Source: an uncultured Ectothiorhodospiraceae bacterium
GTDB lineage: Bacteria; Pseudomonadota; Gammaproteobacteria; Nitrococcales; Nitrococcaceae
Assembly: GCA_913061005.1 (NCBI GenBank)
Contig: CAJXSH010000001.1
Coordinates: forward strand, 1-64,000
DNA: 64,000 nt
Direction of reading: 5' to 3'
Position numbers and translations under genes: made by a program. The notes beneath the pieces were generated by a model. The model was not told the DNA's origin. It was given only the letters and a program-made list of their open reading frames with translations, and did not search any database. Each line of letters opens with the position of its first letter. Positions within the stretch are counted from its first letter, which is position 1. Of the stretch, positions 39,630-53,661 are shown in pieces.

Positions 39630-40475
39630 ATGCTCGCAAGCACTGTTGACCTGCACATGCACAGTACCGCCTCGGACGGCCGTTTGTCGCCTGCCACGGT
39701 GGTTGAGCGCGCCGCCGAGGCGGGTGTCGAGCTGATGAGCCTGACCGATCATGACACCCTCGATGGCGTGGTCGAGGCCCGCCAGGCGGCGGCCGATGCC
39801 GGTATCCGATGCCTGCCGGGCATTGAACTCTCCGCCCGTTGGGCCCGAGGGGTTGTCCATATTGTCGGCCTGGGGGTGGATGTCGATAACCGTTGTCTGC
39901 GGGACGGCGTCGCTGCCCAGCAGCAGGCCCGGCTGGCCCGCGCCCGGCAAATCGTCACCCGGCTCGAGCGTGCCGGGATCGAGGATCTGGCAGGGCGCCT
40001 CGCCGCGATGGTGGGCGGGGGCGTCCCTGGTCGGGCCCATGTGGCGCGTTGCCTGGTCGAGGCCGGTCATGCCCGGGATATCCAGCAAGCCTTCGATCGA
40101 TTCCTGCAACGGGGGCGTCCCGGCTATGCGCCGGTGACCTGGGCCGGCATCGATGCGGTGGTTGACTGGATCGGCCAGGCGGGCGGGGTCGCCGTCTTCG
40201 CCCATCCGCTGCGCTACCGCATCTCCCGCGGTGCATTGCGGGCGGCGATCGGCGCCTTTGTCGAGGCCGGCGGTACCGCCATCGAGGTCTCCAATGCCGG
40301 TGGCGGGCGGGACGATCAGGCCGCGGCGGCGGCGCTGGCCCGGCGTTTTGCACTGAAAGCCTCGATGGGCTCGGATTTCCACGACCCGGATTTCCCCTGG
40401 ATCCAGATCGGGCGACTGGCCCCGCTGCCGCGCGATCTCACCCCGGTCTGGGAGGATCTCGGGGGGGTGCAATGA
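39630..40475 (+). CDS. PHP-domain nucleoside bisphosphate phosphatase (RnmV/YciV-like)
   Basis: A 281 aa protein of the PHP family related to E. coli YciV/RNase AM, which removes the 3' phosphate of 3',5'-bisphosphonucleotides and trims RNA 5' ends. The metal ligands are visible: DLHMHSTASDG, DHDTLDG, GIELSA, FAHPLRY and GSDFHDPD. The start is uncertain: ATG at 39630 starts the PHP motif directly; ATG at 39600 adds ten residues. It overlaps the next gene by 4 nt. Confidence 0.85.
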   Translation: MLASTVDLHMHSTASDGRLSPATVVERAAEAGVELMSLTDHDTLDGVVEARQAAADAGIRCLPGIELSARWARGVVHIVGLGVDVDNRCLRDGVAAQQQARLARARQIVTRLERAGIEDLAGRLAAMVGGGVPGRAHVARCLVEAGHARDIQQAFDRFLQRGRPGYAPVTWAGIDAVVDWIGQAGGVAVFAHPLRYRISRGALRAAIGAFVEAGGTAIEVSNAGGGRDDQAAAAALARRFALKASMGSDFHDPDFPWIQIGRLAPLPRDLTPVWEDLGGVQ

Positions 40476-41482
40476 GCGTGGACGGACCGCTCGACGATAC
40501 CAACAGCCCGAGTCGGCCTTTCGCCGATCTGGGGCCGGTAACCCTGCTGGCCATGCTCGAATCCATCGGCTTTGAGCCGGACGGGCGGTTGCTCGAGCTC
40601 AACAGCTTTGAAAACCGGGTCTATCAGCTGGGCCTCGAAGACCAGCCGCCGGTCATCGTCAAGGTCTATCGTCCCGGGCGCTGGCCCGACGCCGCCATTG
40701 CCGAAGAGCACGACTTTGCCCGGGCGCTGGCCGCACAGGAGGTGCCGGTGGTCGCCCCGTTGGATTGTCAGGGGGCAAGCCTTCATCACCACGCCGGTTA
40801 TCGCTTTGCGGTCTACCCACGGCGCGGGGGGCATGCACCGGCGTTGGATCATCCCGAGACGCTGCAGTGGCTGGGCCGCCTGCTGGGCCAGCTGCACAAC
40901 GTGGGTGCGGCGGACGCCTTCGCCCACCGGCCCGTCCTCGACTGGCAGTGGATGGCCCGGCAAAGCCGGGATGATCTGCTGGCCGAGGGCTGGATACCCC
41001 ATCATCTCGAGCCGGCCTATCGATCGGTGACCGAGGATCTGCTCACCGACATTGATGCGGCATTCCGGCGGGCGGCGTCCTGGCAGGCGATTCGCCTGCA
41101 TGGGGATTTCCACCCGGGCAATATCCTCTGGACCGATGCCGGCCCGCATCTGGTGGATCTGGATGATTGTCTGACCGGTCCGGCGATCCAGGATCTGTGG
41201 ATGATGCTCTCTGGCGAGCGCGCCGAGCGGACCGGACAGCTCAACGAGCTGCTTGGTGGCTACGAGCAGTTCCGCGACTTCGACCCCCGCGAGCTGCACC
41301 TGCTCGAGGCACTGCGGACGATGCGCATGATGCGCTATGCGGCATGGCTTGCCCGGCGGTGGCAGGACCCGGCCTTTCCGGCAGCCTTTGTCTGGTTCGA
41401 TACACCGCGCTACTGGGAGGAGCATATCCTGGCGCTGCGGGAACAGGCCGCCGCCATGCAGGAGCCGCCGCTGTGCGTATGA
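40472..41482 (+). CDS. srkA: SrkA-like stress-response kinase (YihE family)
   Basis: A 336 aa APH-type protein kinase related to E. coli YihE/SrkA. The Rio/APH catalytic loop RLHGDFHPGNILW and the metal site LVDLDDCLTG are intact, and the N-terminal sequence GRLLELNSFENRVYQLG is typical of the family. In E. coli it counters stress-induced cell death. It overlaps the PHP gene by 4 nt (ATGA). Confidence 0.9.
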   Translation: MSVDGPLDDTNSPSRPFADLGPVTLLAMLESIGFEPDGRLLELNSFENRVYQLGLEDQPPVIVKVYRPGRWPDAAIAEEHDFARALAAQEVPVVAPLDCQGASLHHHAGYRFAVYPRRGGHAPALDHPETLQWLGRLLGQLHNVGAADAFAHRPVLDWQWMARQSRDDLLAEGWIPHHLEPAYRSVTEDLLTDIDAAFRRAASWQAIRLHGDFHPGNILWTDAGPHLVDLDDCLTGPAIQDLWMMLSGERAERTGQLNELLGGYEQFRDFDPRELHLLEALRTMRMMRYAAWLARRWQDPAFPAAFVWFDTPRYWEEHILALREQAAAMQEPPLCV

Positions 41483-41522
41483 TGCGGGCATTGGCGGGTT
41501 TTGACAGGGAGCGATACAGCCA

Positions 41523-42203
41523 ATGATGATCGTTGTCATCGGTGCCGGAACCGTCGGGGTCAGCCTCGTTCAGCGCGCCCTCGCCGCCGGCCATAATGAT
41601 CTAGTGGTGGTGGAGCCGGACCAGGCACTGGCCGACGCCTGTGCCGAGCAGTTCGATGCCCGGGTGCTGGCCATGGACGTGGGCGATGAGGCTTTTGTTC
41701 GAGAGACCCGGCTGGAGCGGGCGGAGGCATTGATCGCCACCACCGATGACGACGCCACCAACCTCATGGCGATGATGCTCGGCCAGGAGGCCGGCGTCGA
41801 GACACTGACCAGTACCGTGAATGGCACCACCCACCTGGGGCTTTTCAAACGCCTGGGTGTGCGCATCCTGGCCGATCCCGAACGGCTGGTGGCGCAGCAT
41901 CTGTTGGACATCACGCTGCTGCCGGAGACCAGCGATGTGACCACATTGCGGGGCGGACAGCAGATCCTCGAGCTCCAGCTCGGCGAGGACTCGCCGTTGA
42001 TCGGGCTGACCGACGCGCAGCTGCAGCAGGGCGACTGGCTGGATGGTGATCTGCAGCTGGTCGCCCGGATCCGCAACGGCAAGACCCGCGCACTGACCGA
42101 TGACGAGACCCTGGCGGCCGGCGACGGGTTGATCCTGTTTGCGCCCGAGCGCCTTCGCGGGCGTCGTCGCCGGGTTTTCCGCGAAAAGCACCTGGAAGGC
42201 TGA
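41523..42203 (+). CDS. TrkA-type NAD-binding regulator of K+ uptake (single-RCK form)
   Basis: A 226 aa protein with a TrkA-N Rossmann domain (GAGTVGVSL near residue 7, acidic residue at the end of strand 2) and a TrkA-C domain (about residues 135-215). It is half the size of classical TrkA, which has two tandem copies, so it should assemble like KtrA. The next gene, 3 bp downstream, is a TrkH-like channel, its expected partner. Gating by NADH or ATP is known for the family and not shown here. Confidence 0.88.
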   Translation: MMIVVIGAGTVGVSLVQRALAAGHNDLVVVEPDQALADACAEQFDARVLAMDVGDEAFVRETRLERAEALIATTDDDATNLMAMMLGQEAGVETLTSTVNGTTHLGLFKRLGVRILADPERLVAQHLLDITLLPETSDVTTLRGGQQILELQLGEDSPLIGLTDAQLQQGDWLDGDLQLVARIRNGKTRALTDDETLAAGDGLILFAPERLRGRRRRVFREKHLEG

Positions 42204-42206
42204 AGC

Positions 42207-43670
42207 TTGCGCGAGATTCTGCGTGGCACCGGGTTTTTGCTGCATATCCCCGGGATCATGGCGCTGGTCTCGTTGCCGGTTGCGGCATGGGCGGACGAGG
42301 GCTGGGCGTTTGCCAACCTGCTTTTCACCGCCGCGCTGGCGCTGGTAGCCGGACAGGGACTGGTCTGGTCGAGCCGCGGGGCCGGAGGGTTTCAGCGTTA
42401 TCAATCGATGCTGATCGCCGCACTCAGCTGGGTGTTGATTGCCGCGATCGGGGCGTTGCCTCTGTGGCTGGCCGCCCAGGCACCGGCGGCGATGGCCGGG
42501 GCGGCGACCAGCTTTCATACACCGGCCCACGCCCTTTTCGAATCGGTCTCCGGTTTTACCTCCACCGGGCTGAGCGTTGTCGAGCGGGCCTCTCGTCTGC
42601 CGGCCCACATCCAGTGGTGGCGAAGCCTGAGCCAATGGGTGGGCGGCATCGGGGTGATCCTGCTGCTGCTGGCGATCCTTCCGGCCGAGCGCGGCGCGAT
42701 CAATCTTTACTTCTCTGAAGCCCGCGAGGAGAAGATCCTGCCCACGGTCAAATCCACCGTCCGGGCCATCTGGGGGATCTATCTCGCCTATACACTGATC
42801 GCCGTCGGGCTGCTGTGGCTGGCCGGCGAGCCCGGGTGGCGGGCTCTTAACCATGGCATGACCGCCATCGCCACCGGCGGGTTTACCATCACCGACCAGA
42901 GCCTTGTGAATACACCACCACGGGTGCAGTTGGCCTATCTGCCCATCATGCTGGCCGGGGCGGTGAGTTTTGTTATCCACTACCGGCTGATCGTCGAGCG
43001 GGTGGCGCCGGCGGAGCTCTGGCGCATGGCCGAGCTGCGGCTGTTGCTCTGGGTCACGGTGGGCGGCGCGGCACTGCTGCTGGTCGAACGCTGGCTCACC
43101 GTGGGTGACGGGGGCGGGCTGACCACGGTTTTCGTCTGGGTCTCTGCGGTCACCACCGCCGGCTTTACCGCCTCGGATCTCTCCGGCTGGGGGGACGGCC
43201 CGTTGCTGATGGTGTTGCTGGCCCTGATCATGGGCGGCATGGCCGGCTCGACCAGTGGCGGGGTCAAGCTGCTGCGGGTGAGCCTGTTGCTCAAGGACCT
43301 GCTCGCCCAGCTCCGCCAGCTCCGCGCCACGCCGCATCAGGTGGTGGTGCTTCGTCACGACAGCGAGCGGGTCAGCCCCGAGCGCATGGCCGAACTGGGC
43401 CGCATCGCCTCGCGGCTGGTGGGCATGTTCATGCTGCTCTGGCTGTTGGGCGTTCTAATCATGCTGCACGGGGTGCCGGCGGACACGCGGCTCGGGCATG
43501 TCTTTTTTGATACCGCCTCGGCGCTTTTCAACTCCGGGCTCGCCACCGGCGTGGCCGGTCCCGGGCTGGGTACCGGGCCGAGCCTGGTATTGAGCGCGCT
43601 GATGCTGCTGGGGCGGTTGGAGATCTTCCCGCTGCTGGTGCTTGCGGCATGGGCCGCGGGCAGACGCTGA
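42207..43670 (+). CDS. TrkH-family K+ uptake channel
   Basis: A 487 aa inner-membrane protein of the TrkH/KtrB superfamily. Four membrane-pore-membrane repeats are recognisable from the selectivity-filter segments SVSGFTSTGLSV, AIATGGFTI, AVTTAGFTA and SALFNSGLATGV. The start is TTG at 42207, 3 bp after the TrkA-like gene, so the pair is coupled. A Trk system is expected in a salt-in or salt-tolerant organism. It is followed by a 126 bp gap before typA. Confidence 0.9.
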   Translation: MREILRGTGFLLHIPGIMALVSLPVAAWADEGWAFANLLFTAALALVAGQGLVWSSRGAGGFQRYQSMLIAALSWVLIAAIGALPLWLAAQAPAAMAGAATSFHTPAHALFESVSGFTSTGLSVVERASRLPAHIQWWRSLSQWVGGIGVILLLLAILPAERGAINLYFSEAREEKILPTVKSTVRAIWGIYLAYTLIAVGLLWLAGEPGWRALNHGMTAIATGGFTITDQSLVNTPPRVQLAYLPIMLAGAVSFVIHYRLIVERVAPAELWRMAELRLLLWVTVGGAALLLVERWLTVGDGGGLTTVFVWVSAVTTAGFTASDLSGWGDGPLLMVLLALIMGGMAGSTSGGVKLLRVSLLLKDLLAQLRQLRATPHQVVVLRHDSERVSPERMAELGRIASRLVGMFMLLWLLGVLIMLHGVPADTRLGHVFFDTASALFNSGLATGVAGPGLGTGPSLVLSALMLLGRLEIFPLLVLAAWAAGRR

Positions 43671-43710
43671 ACGACCGGTCGATTGCTCGGCACGGACGTC
43701 GGCCAGTCTG

Positions 43711-43716
43711 TACAAT
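43711..43716 (+). promoter_or_regulatory. Possible -10 element upstream of typA
   Basis: TACAAT at 43711-43716 lies 81 bp before the typA ATG. No good -35 lies at 16-18 bp, so the promoter is only tentative. Confidence 0.3.
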
Positions 43717-43796
43717 GGACGGTTTAACCCATCGGCTCCGGCGCAGCATCCCAAGCGGGCAGCGCCGGACATCCAGCCTTTCCGCGAGCAGAATCA

Positions 43797-45635
<1,839 letters not shown>

Positions 45636-46529
45636 TCAGCGATCGCGCTCGATCACATACTCGGCAAGTCGCCGCAGCGGGTCTGCGGCGCTGCCGAATG
45701 GCTCGAGTGCCGCAATGGCCTGGTCCTTGAGTTCGACGGCAAAGGCACGGGCGTTTTCCATACCCAGCAAGCCGGGATAGGTGGTTTTGTCATGCCGGGC
45801 GTCCGCGCCGCTGGCCTTGCCCAGCTGTTGCGGGTCGCCGGCGACGTCGAGAATATCGTCCTGGACCTGAAAGGCCAGGCCGATGCAGCGGCCGTAGGCA
45901 TCCAGCGCCGTGCGCTGCCCGGCATCCGCATCGGCTGCACCGGCGGCCAGGACGCCCAGCCGCAGACTGGCCAGGATCAACGCGCCGGTCTTGTGCGAAT
46001 GCATGTCCTCGAGATCCGCCGCGTCCGGGGCGCCGCCCACCGCCGCCAGATCCAGGGCCTGGCCGCCGGCCATGCCGCGCGAGCCGATCGCCGCGGCCAG
46101 GGTCTCGATCATGGCAAGCCGATGGGCCGGCGCCGGCGTCTCGGCGGCGGCCAGCAGTCGGAAGGCCAGCGACTGCAGCGCATCACCGGCGAGGATGGCG
46201 GTGGCCTCGTCAAAGGCGCGATGACAGGTCGCCCGACCCCGTCGCAGGTCATCGTCGTCCATGGCGGGCAGGTCGTCGTGGATCAGTGAATAGGCGTGGA
46301 TCATCTCCACCGCGCAGGCTGGCGGATCCAGCGCCGGGCCGGTTTCCCCGAAAAGCCCGCCGGCCTGGTAGACAAGAAAGGGGCGCAGCCGCTTGCCGGG
46401 GGCCAGGGTGGCGTAGCGCATCGCCTCGTGGAGCCGCTCGGGTGGCAGGGCCGCATCGGGCAGCACCGCATTCAGGGCGGTCTCGATGCGGTGGCGGGTA
46501 TCCGTCAGCGCCGCGTCAAGGGTTGTCAT
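45636..46529 (-). CDS. ispA: Farnesyl diphosphate synthase
   Basis: Makes farnesyl diphosphate from IPP and DMAPP. The 297 aa protein has the first Asp motif HDDLPAMDDDDLRRG, with the two-residue insertion typical of bacterial short-chain synthases, and the second motif QVQDDILDVAGD. It lies downstream of xseB with a 14 nt overlap, the usual xseB-ispA pair; dxs, often next, is not present here. Confidence 0.94.
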   Translation of the reverse strand: MTTLDAALTDTRHRIETALNAVLPDAALPPERLHEAMRYATLAPGKRLRPFLVYQAGGLFGETGPALDPPACAVEMIHAYSLIHDDLPAMDDDDLRRGRATCHRAFDEATAILAGDALQSLAFRLLAAAETPAPAHRLAMIETLAAAIGSRGMAGGQALDLAAVGGAPDAADLEDMHSHKTGALILASLRLGVLAAGAADADAGQRTALDAYGRCIGLAFQVQDDILDVAGDPQQLGKASGADARHDKTTYPGLLGMENARAFAVELKDQAIAALEPFGSAADPLRRLAEYVIERDR

Positions 46530-46764
46530 CGTCCGCCTCGCCGAAGGGTTCCGGTTCGGCGTCGGCGTCCTTGCCCATGAGGATTTCCACCCGCTGCTCG
46601 GCCTCGGTCAGGGCTTTCTGGCATTCGCGGGTCAGGCGGATCCCTTTCTCGAAGCACTGCAATGACTGCTCCAGGCTCAGGTCACCGCGTTCCATCTGCT
46701 CGACCAGCCCTTCCAGGGTTTTGATCGCCGCTTCGAAGTCCGGCGCTTTTTCTTCGTCACTCAT
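46516..46764 (-). CDS. xseB: Exodeoxyribonuclease VII small subunit
   Basis: An 82 aa helical protein with the XseB pattern FEAAIKTLEGLVEQMERGDLSLEQSL ... FEKGIRLTRECQ. It binds the large nuclease subunit XseA, which is not in the window. It starts the xseB-ispA unit. A weak -10 candidate (TAGACT, 46771-46776 on the minus strand) lies very close to the ATG. Confidence 0.93.
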   Translation of the reverse strand: MSDEEKAPDFEAAIKTLEGLVEQMERGDLSLEQSLQCFEKGIRLTRECQKALTEAEQRVEILMGKDADAEPEPFGEADDDNP

Positions 46765-46869
46765 CCTTTCAGTCTATCGCGACAGGCCGATCGCCGCACT
46801 CGCCGGTCGCCGGGGTAGGCGTTACACTTCGGCGCGTCACGGGCTTGCCCGCAATTGTTCAGCCACTGA

Positions 46870-48783
<1,914 letters not shown>

Positions 48784-48826
48784 TCAGCCATCACCGCCGA
48801 GCAACAGGGAATGACAGGATAAGCGC

Positions 48827-51073
48827 ATGAGCGAACAGACCCAGGGCCCGGACTACGAGCGCCGGCCGTTACATGAGTTCACCGAAAAGGCGTACCTGGA
48901 CTATTCCATGTACGTCATCCTCGACCGGGCACTGCCCCATGTCGGGGACGGGCTCAAGCCCGTGCAGCGGCGGATTGTCTACGCCATGTCCGAGCTCGGC
49001 CTGTCGGCGGCGGCCAAGCACAAGAAATCGGCCCGGACCGTCGGCGATGTGCTGGGCAAGTACCATCCCCACGGCGACTCCGCCTGCTACGAGGCCATGG
49101 TGCTCATGGCCCAGCCCTTCAGCTACCGCTATCCGTTGGTGGATGGGCAGGGCAACTGGGGCTCGGCGGACGATCCCAAGTCCTTCGCCGCCATGCGCTA
49201 TACCGAAGCGCGCCTGGCGCCCTACAGCCGGCTCTTGCTCGAGGAGCTGGGGCAGGGGACTGTCGAGTGGCAGCCCAATTTTGACGGCAGCCTGGATGAG
49301 CCGGTGACTCTGCCGGCCCGGGTGCCCAATGTGTTGCTCAATGGCGGGACAGGCATCGCGGTTGGCATGGCCACGGACATCCCGCCCCATAACCTGCGCG
49401 AGGTGGCCGCTGCCTGCATTCGCCTGCTTGACGAGCCGGATGCGGATGTTGCCGCCCTTTGCGAGCACATCAAGGGACCGGATTTTCCCACCGAAGCCGA
49501 GATCATTACCCCGGCGGCGGAAGTCCACCGGCTCTATGAAACCGGTCAGGGTGGGCTGCGCCTGCGCGCGCGCTGGGAGCAGGACAGCCGGGATGTGATC
49601 GTCACCGCGCTGCCATTCCAGGTATCGGGCTCGCGGGTGCTCGAGCAGATCGCCGCACAGATGCAGGCGAAAAAGCTTCCCATGGTCGATGACCTGCGGG
49701 ATGAGTCCGATCATGAAAACCCCACTCGGCTGGTGATTACCCTGCGCTCCAACCGGGTCGATGCCGACGAGGTGATGCAGCACCTGTTCGCGACCACCGA
49801 TCTGGAGAAAACCTACCGGGTCAATCTCAACGTGATCGGTCTGGATGGCCGGCCCCGCGTGCGCAATCTGCGCGAGCTGCTGGCCGAATGGCTGGAGTAC
49901 CGCCGCGAGACGGTCCGACGACGGCTGGCGTGGCGCCTTGACAAGGTCGAGGCCCGTTTGCATGTCCTCGAGGGGCTGTTGGTGGCCTACCTCAATATCG
50001 ATGAGGTCATTGCCATCATCCGTGAAGCCGATGAGCCCAAGCCGGCACTGATGGAGCGCTTCGGCCTCTCCCAGACCCAGGCCGAGGCCATCCTCGAGCT
50101 GCGGTTGCGGCATCTGGCCCGGCTCGAGGAGATGAAAATCCGGGGCGAACAGGATGAGCTGGCCGCCGAGCGGGAGCAGCTGCAAAAAACCCTGGGCTCG
50201 CGGGCGCGTATGACCCGGCTTATTCAATCCGAGCTGCAGGCGGATGCCGAGCAGTACGGCGACGACCGGCGTTCGCCGTTGGTCGAACGCGACAGCGCCC
50301 GGGCGCTCAGCGAGCAGGATCTGCTGCCCAGCGAACCGGTCACGGTGGTGTTATCCCAGAAAGGCTGGGCACGGGCGGCGAAGGGTCATGACATCGACCC
50401 GCAAAAGCTCTCCTACCGCGCCGGCGATGGCTTTGCCGATGCGGCCCCCGGGCGCAGCAACCAGTGGGCGGTGTTTCTGGACACCCTGGGGCGGAGTTAC
50501 AGCCTGCCGGCCCATACCCTGCCTTCGGCCCGCGGCCAGGGCGAACCGCTCACCGGCCGGTTGCAGCCCCCCCAGGGCGGCTATTTTGTTCATGTGCTCT
50601 GTGGCGAGCCTGACGAAGGGGTGCTGCTGGCAGCGGATACCGGCTATGGGTTTGTCACCCGCCTCAAGCACCTGCAGGGCCGGCAGAAGGCGGGCAAAGC
50701 CGTGCTCAACCTGGGCGGCGGTTCGATCATCGCGCCGGTCAGCATCCCGCCCCAGGCCGCGCAGGTGGCGGTGGCGACCACGGCCGGCCGGTTGCTGGTC
50801 TTTGCGCTGGATCAGCTGCCCGAGCTGCCAAGGGGCAAGGGCAACAAACTGATTGATATTCCCGCCGCCCGGCGTAAGGATGGAAGCGAGAAGGTCGCCG
50901 GCCTGTGCGTGCTCAGCGAGGGGCAGCCGCTGGTGGTGGCGGCCGGAAAACGCCACCTCACCCTCAAAGCCGGTGACCTGGCCGGCTATGAGGGCGACCG
51001 GGGACGCCGGGGCAAGGCGTTGCCCCGGGGGTTCCAGCGGGTGGACGGGTTGTCGGGACAACAGGAGGGCTAG
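48827..51073 (+). CDS. parC: DNA topoisomerase IV subunit A
   Basis: A 748 aa DNA-cleaving subunit. The quinolone-determining region [12 protein letters not shown] carries Ser85 and Glu89, equivalent to the wild-type Ser80/Glu84 of E. coli. The catalytic tyrosine is in [14 protein letters not shown]. The C-terminal half (about residues 500-740) forms the beta-pinwheel and lacks the GyrA box, supporting ParC over GyrA. It follows parE by 43 bp. Confidence 0.95.
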   Translation: MSEQTQGPDYERRPLHEFTEKAYLDYSMYVILDRALPHVGDGLKPVQRRIVYAMSELGLSAAAKHKKSARTVGDVLGKYHPHGDSACYEAMVLMAQPFSYRYPLVDGQGNWGSADDPKSFAAMRYTEARLAPYSRLLLEELGQGTVEWQPNFDGSLDEPVTLPARVPNVLLNGGTGIAVGMATDIPPHNLREVAAACIRLLDEPDADVAALCEHIKGPDFPTEAEIITPAAEVHRLYETGQGGLRLRARWEQDSRDVIVTALPFQVSGSRVLEQIAAQMQAKKLPMVDDLRDESDHENPTRLVITLRSNRVDADEVMQHLFATTDLEKTYRVNLNVIGLDGRPRVRNLRELLAEWLEYRRETVRRRLAWRLDKVEARLHVLEGLLVAYLNIDEVIAIIREADEPKPALMERFGLSQTQAEAILELRLRHLARLEEMKIRGEQDELAAEREQLQKTLGSRARMTRLIQSELQADAEQYGDDRRSPLVERDSARALSEQDLLPSEPVTVVLSQKGWARAAKGHDIDPQKLSYRAGDGFADAAPGRSNQWAVFLDTLGRSYSLPAHTLPSARGQGEPLTGRLQPPQGGYFVHVLCGEPDEGVLLAADTGYGFVTRLKHLQGRQKAGKAVLNLGGGSIIAPVSIPPQAAQVAVATTAGRLLVFALDQLPELPRGKGNKLIDIPAARRKDGSEKVAGLCVLSEGQPLVVAAGKRHLTLKAGDLAGYEGDRGRRGKALPRGFQRVDGLSGQQEG

Positions 51074-51077
51074 ATCC

Positions 51078-51962
51078 GTGAGGCGGATACTGCTTTTTCT
51101 GGGGACCAACATCGCCATTATCGTCGTCCTGGGCATTGTCCTGCGGCTGCTTGGCGTGGATCGCCTGCTCGAAGCCGACGGCGGTGCCCTGGATTACCGT
51201 GCCCTTTTGATTTTTGCCGCGGTGTTCGGCATGGGCGGCAGCTTTCTGTCGCTGGCCATCTCGAAATGGATGGCCAAACGGGCCATGGGGGTGCGTGTCA
51301 TTGATCGGCCACAGGGCGAGGAGGAGCAATGGCTGATTGAGACTGTCCGGCGCCAGGCCGCCGCGGCCGGGGTCGGCATGCCCGAGGTCGGGGTCTACGA
51401 ATCCCCCCAGGTGAATGCCTTTGCCACCGGCATGAGCCGCAACAACGCCCTTGTGGCGGTCAGCAGCGGGCTGCTCGACGCCATGACCCGGGACGAGGCC
51501 GAGGCGGTGCTGGCCCACGAGGTCAGTCACATCCAGAACGGCGATATGATTACCCTTGCCCTGATCCAGGGGGTCATCAACACCTTTGTGATCTTCCTCG
51601 CCCGGCTGATCGGGCATTTTGTCGACCGCGTGGTCTTTAAGAACGAGCGCGGTCACGGGCCGGGGTTCTGGATTACGACGATCGTAGCGGAGATCCTCCT
51701 GGCGGTGGCCGCCTCGGTGATCGTGATGTGGTTTTCGCGGCAACGGGAATTCCGCGCGGACGCCGGCGCGGCGCGACTATCGGATCGCGACAAGATGATT
51801 GCCGCGCTGCAGCGACTGGCCGGGACGCCCCCGGCCGAGGATCTGCCGGATCAGATGGAGGCGTTCGGGATATCCGGCCGGATTGCCCGGGGTGGGTTCA
51901 AGCGCTGGTTTATGTCGCATCCGCCCATCGAGGCCCGCATCGAGGCGCTGCGGCGGGGGTAG
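51078..51962 (+). CDS. htpX: Membrane zinc metalloprotease HtpX
   Basis: A 294 aa inner-membrane protease that degrades misfolded membrane proteins. Two N-terminal helices (about residues 3-22 and 38-58) are followed by the zinc motif [10 protein letters not shown] (about 151-160) and two further helices. The start is GTG at 51078, preceded by AGGAGG (51063-51068) inside the end of parC; the longer frame to 50853 overlaps parC. The N-terminus [18 protein letters not shown] matches the family. Confidence 0.93.
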   Translation: MRRILLFLGTNIAIIVVLGIVLRLLGVDRLLEADGGALDYRALLIFAAVFGMGGSFLSLAISKWMAKRAMGVRVIDRPQGEEEQWLIETVRRQAAAAGVGMPEVGVYESPQVNAFATGMSRNNALVAVSSGLLDAMTRDEAEAVLAHEVSHIQNGDMITLALIQGVINTFVIFLARLIGHFVDRVVFKNERGHGPGFWITTIVAEILLAVAASVIVMWFSRQREFRADAGAARLSDRDKMIAALQRLAGTPPAEDLPDQMEAFGISGRIARGGFKRWFMSHPPIEARIEALRRG

Positions 51963-51991
51963 CCGCATCGATCCACTGGCGGGGGCGCTTT

Positions 51992-52990
51992 TCAACAGCC
52001 GCCGCTCCAGTCAATCGGCACCTTCCACGGCTCGCCGGCCACCTCGCGTACCAGCCGGGGCAGCAGATAGCCGGGTAGCTGTGATGCCAGCGCCTGCATC
52101 ACCTGACAGGCCCGGCGCTCATCGACCTCGAAATGGCCCGCGCCCTCGACCCGATCCAGCAGATGCAGGTAATAGGGCTGGACGCCGATCGAGAACAGCC
52201 GCTCGCTGAGTTCGGCCAGCACGCCGGCATCGTCGTTGATATCGCGCAGCAGAACGGTCTGGTTGAACAACCGCACCCCCGCGGCCTGCAGCCGGCGCAT
52301 GGCAGCGCCAACCCGGTCATCCAGTTCGTTGGGGTGATTGGCATGGATGACCATGACCGGGGTCAGCCGCCCACCGGCCAGCCAGGCCAGCAAGTCATCG
52401 TCGACACGGCTTGGCAAGACCACCGGCAGGCGGCTGTGGATGCGCAGCCGGCGCAGGTGGGGGATGGCCTGCAGCGCCTCGGCCAGGGCGCTGAGTCGTC
52501 GATCAGCAAGGCTGAGCGGATCGCCGCCGCTGAGGATGACCTCGTGGATGCTGGTGTCGCCTTGCAGGTAGGCCAGGGCGTTTCGCCATTGTCCGGTGCT
52601 GGCATTGGCCTCGGCGTAGGGAAAATGCCGCCGGAAGCAGTACCGGCAGTTGATGGCGCAGGCGCCGGTGGCGATCAGCAGGGCACGGCCGTGGTATTTG
52701 TGGATGACGCCGCCGTTTTGCAGGCTGGCGCCGTCGCCCACCGGATCCTTGACAAAATCGGGGGTGGTGCCGGTTTCCAGATCCACTGGCAGGACCTGCT
52801 GGAGCAGTGGGTCACGCGGGTTGCCCGGCTCGATGCGCTCGAGAAAGGCTCTGGGCACGCGCAGCTCGAAGCCCTCGGCCGCCCGTCGGGCCGGCGTCAC
52901 TAACGCCGGGTCCAGTTTCAGTGCATCGATCAGCTCGGCCGGTTCGCGGATGGCGGTCTGCCACTCGCGTTGCCACGGCGCTGCGCTCAT
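51992..52990 (-). CDS. epmB: EF-P (R)-beta-lysine 2,3-aminomutase EpmB
   Basis: A 332 aa radical-SAM enzyme that makes (R)-beta-lysine for elongation factor P. The iron-sulphur motif is [13 protein letters not shown], and the PLP-binding and SAM-binding segments ([19 protein letters not shown]) match YjeK/EpmB. It lacks the long N-terminal part of clostridial lysine 2,3-aminomutase. It is divergent from efp, and epmA is on the far side, so all three EF-P genes are together. Confidence 0.94.
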   Translation of the reverse strand: MSAAPWQREWQTAIREPAELIDALKLDPALVTPARRAAEGFELRVPRAFLERIEPGNPRDPLLQQVLPVDLETGTTPDFVKDPVGDGASLQNGGVIHKYHGRALLIATGACAINCRYCFRRHFPYAEANASTGQWRNALAYLQGDTSIHEVILSGGDPLSLADRRLSALAEALQAIPHLRRLRIHSRLPVVLPSRVDDDLLAWLAGGRLTPVMVIHANHPNELDDRVGAAMRRLQAAGVRLFNQTVLLRDINDDAGVLAELSERLFSIGVQPYYLHLLDRVEGAGHFEVDERRACQVMQALASQLPGYLLPRLVREVAGEPWKVPIDWSGGC

Positions 52991-53073
52991 ATGTCATCCC
53001 CCGGGGTTTTCCGTTAGCATGCATCGCCATTGCTGGCCGCCGCCGGCGGCCGCGCCTGAATGATGGAGATGCC

Positions 53074-53643
53074 ATGGCCACTTACACCACCAATCAGTTC
53101 AAATCCGGTCTCAAGCTCATGCTCGATGGCGAACCCTACACCATTGTCGAGAACGAGTTCGTCAAGCCGGGCAAGGGTCAGGCCTTCAATCGGGTCAAGG
53201 TGCGCAATCTCAAGACCGGCAAGGTGATCGACCGCACCTTCAAATCCGGTGAAAGCGTCGAGGCCGCCGACGTCATGGAAACCGAGATGCAGTATCTCTA
53301 CAGCGATGGCGAGTTCTTCTACTTCATGGACCCGGCGAGCTTTGAGCAGCATCCCGCTCCCCCGGCGGCGGTGGGTGATGCCCACAAGTGGCTGAAAGAG
53401 CAGGACGTATGCAATGTCACGCTCTACAACGGCGAGCCCCTGTCGGTGGAACCACCGCCCCATGTGACCCTGCAGGTGACCCAGACCGACCCCGGGTTAA
53501 AGGGTGATACCAGCAGCGGTGGCAGCAAACCGGCCACCCTCGAGACCGGCGCAGTGATCCAGGTGCCGCTTTTCATCCAGGAAGGCGAGGTGCTCAAGGT
53601 CGATACCCGCAGCGGCGAATACGTCTCCCGGGCCAAGGACTGA
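53074..53643 (+). CDS. efp: Translation elongation factor P
   Basis: A 189 aa factor that relieves ribosome stalling at polyproline stretches. The modified lysine is Lys34 in VKPGKGQAF, and the OB domains follow in standard order. The ATG at 53074 gives [12 protein letters not shown], the family start; the open frame upstream covers the epmB regulatory region. It lies between epmB and epmA, which supply the lysyl modification. Confidence 0.96.
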   Translation: MATYTTNQFKSGLKLMLDGEPYTIVENEFVKPGKGQAFNRVKVRNLKTGKVIDRTFKSGESVEAADVMETEMQYLYSDGEFFYFMDPASFEQHPAPPAAVGDAHKWLKEQDVCNVTLYNGEPLSVEPPPHVTLQVTQTDPGLKGDTSSGGSKPATLETGAVIQVPLFIQEGEVLKVDTRSGEYVSRAKD

Positions 53644-53661
53644 GCACAACGGGGCGGGCCG

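Noticed and set aside
41601-43358. 585-codon open frame on the minus strand
   Set aside because: Antisense to the TrkA and TrkH-like genes; Gln/His/Arg-rich composition and no domain pattern.
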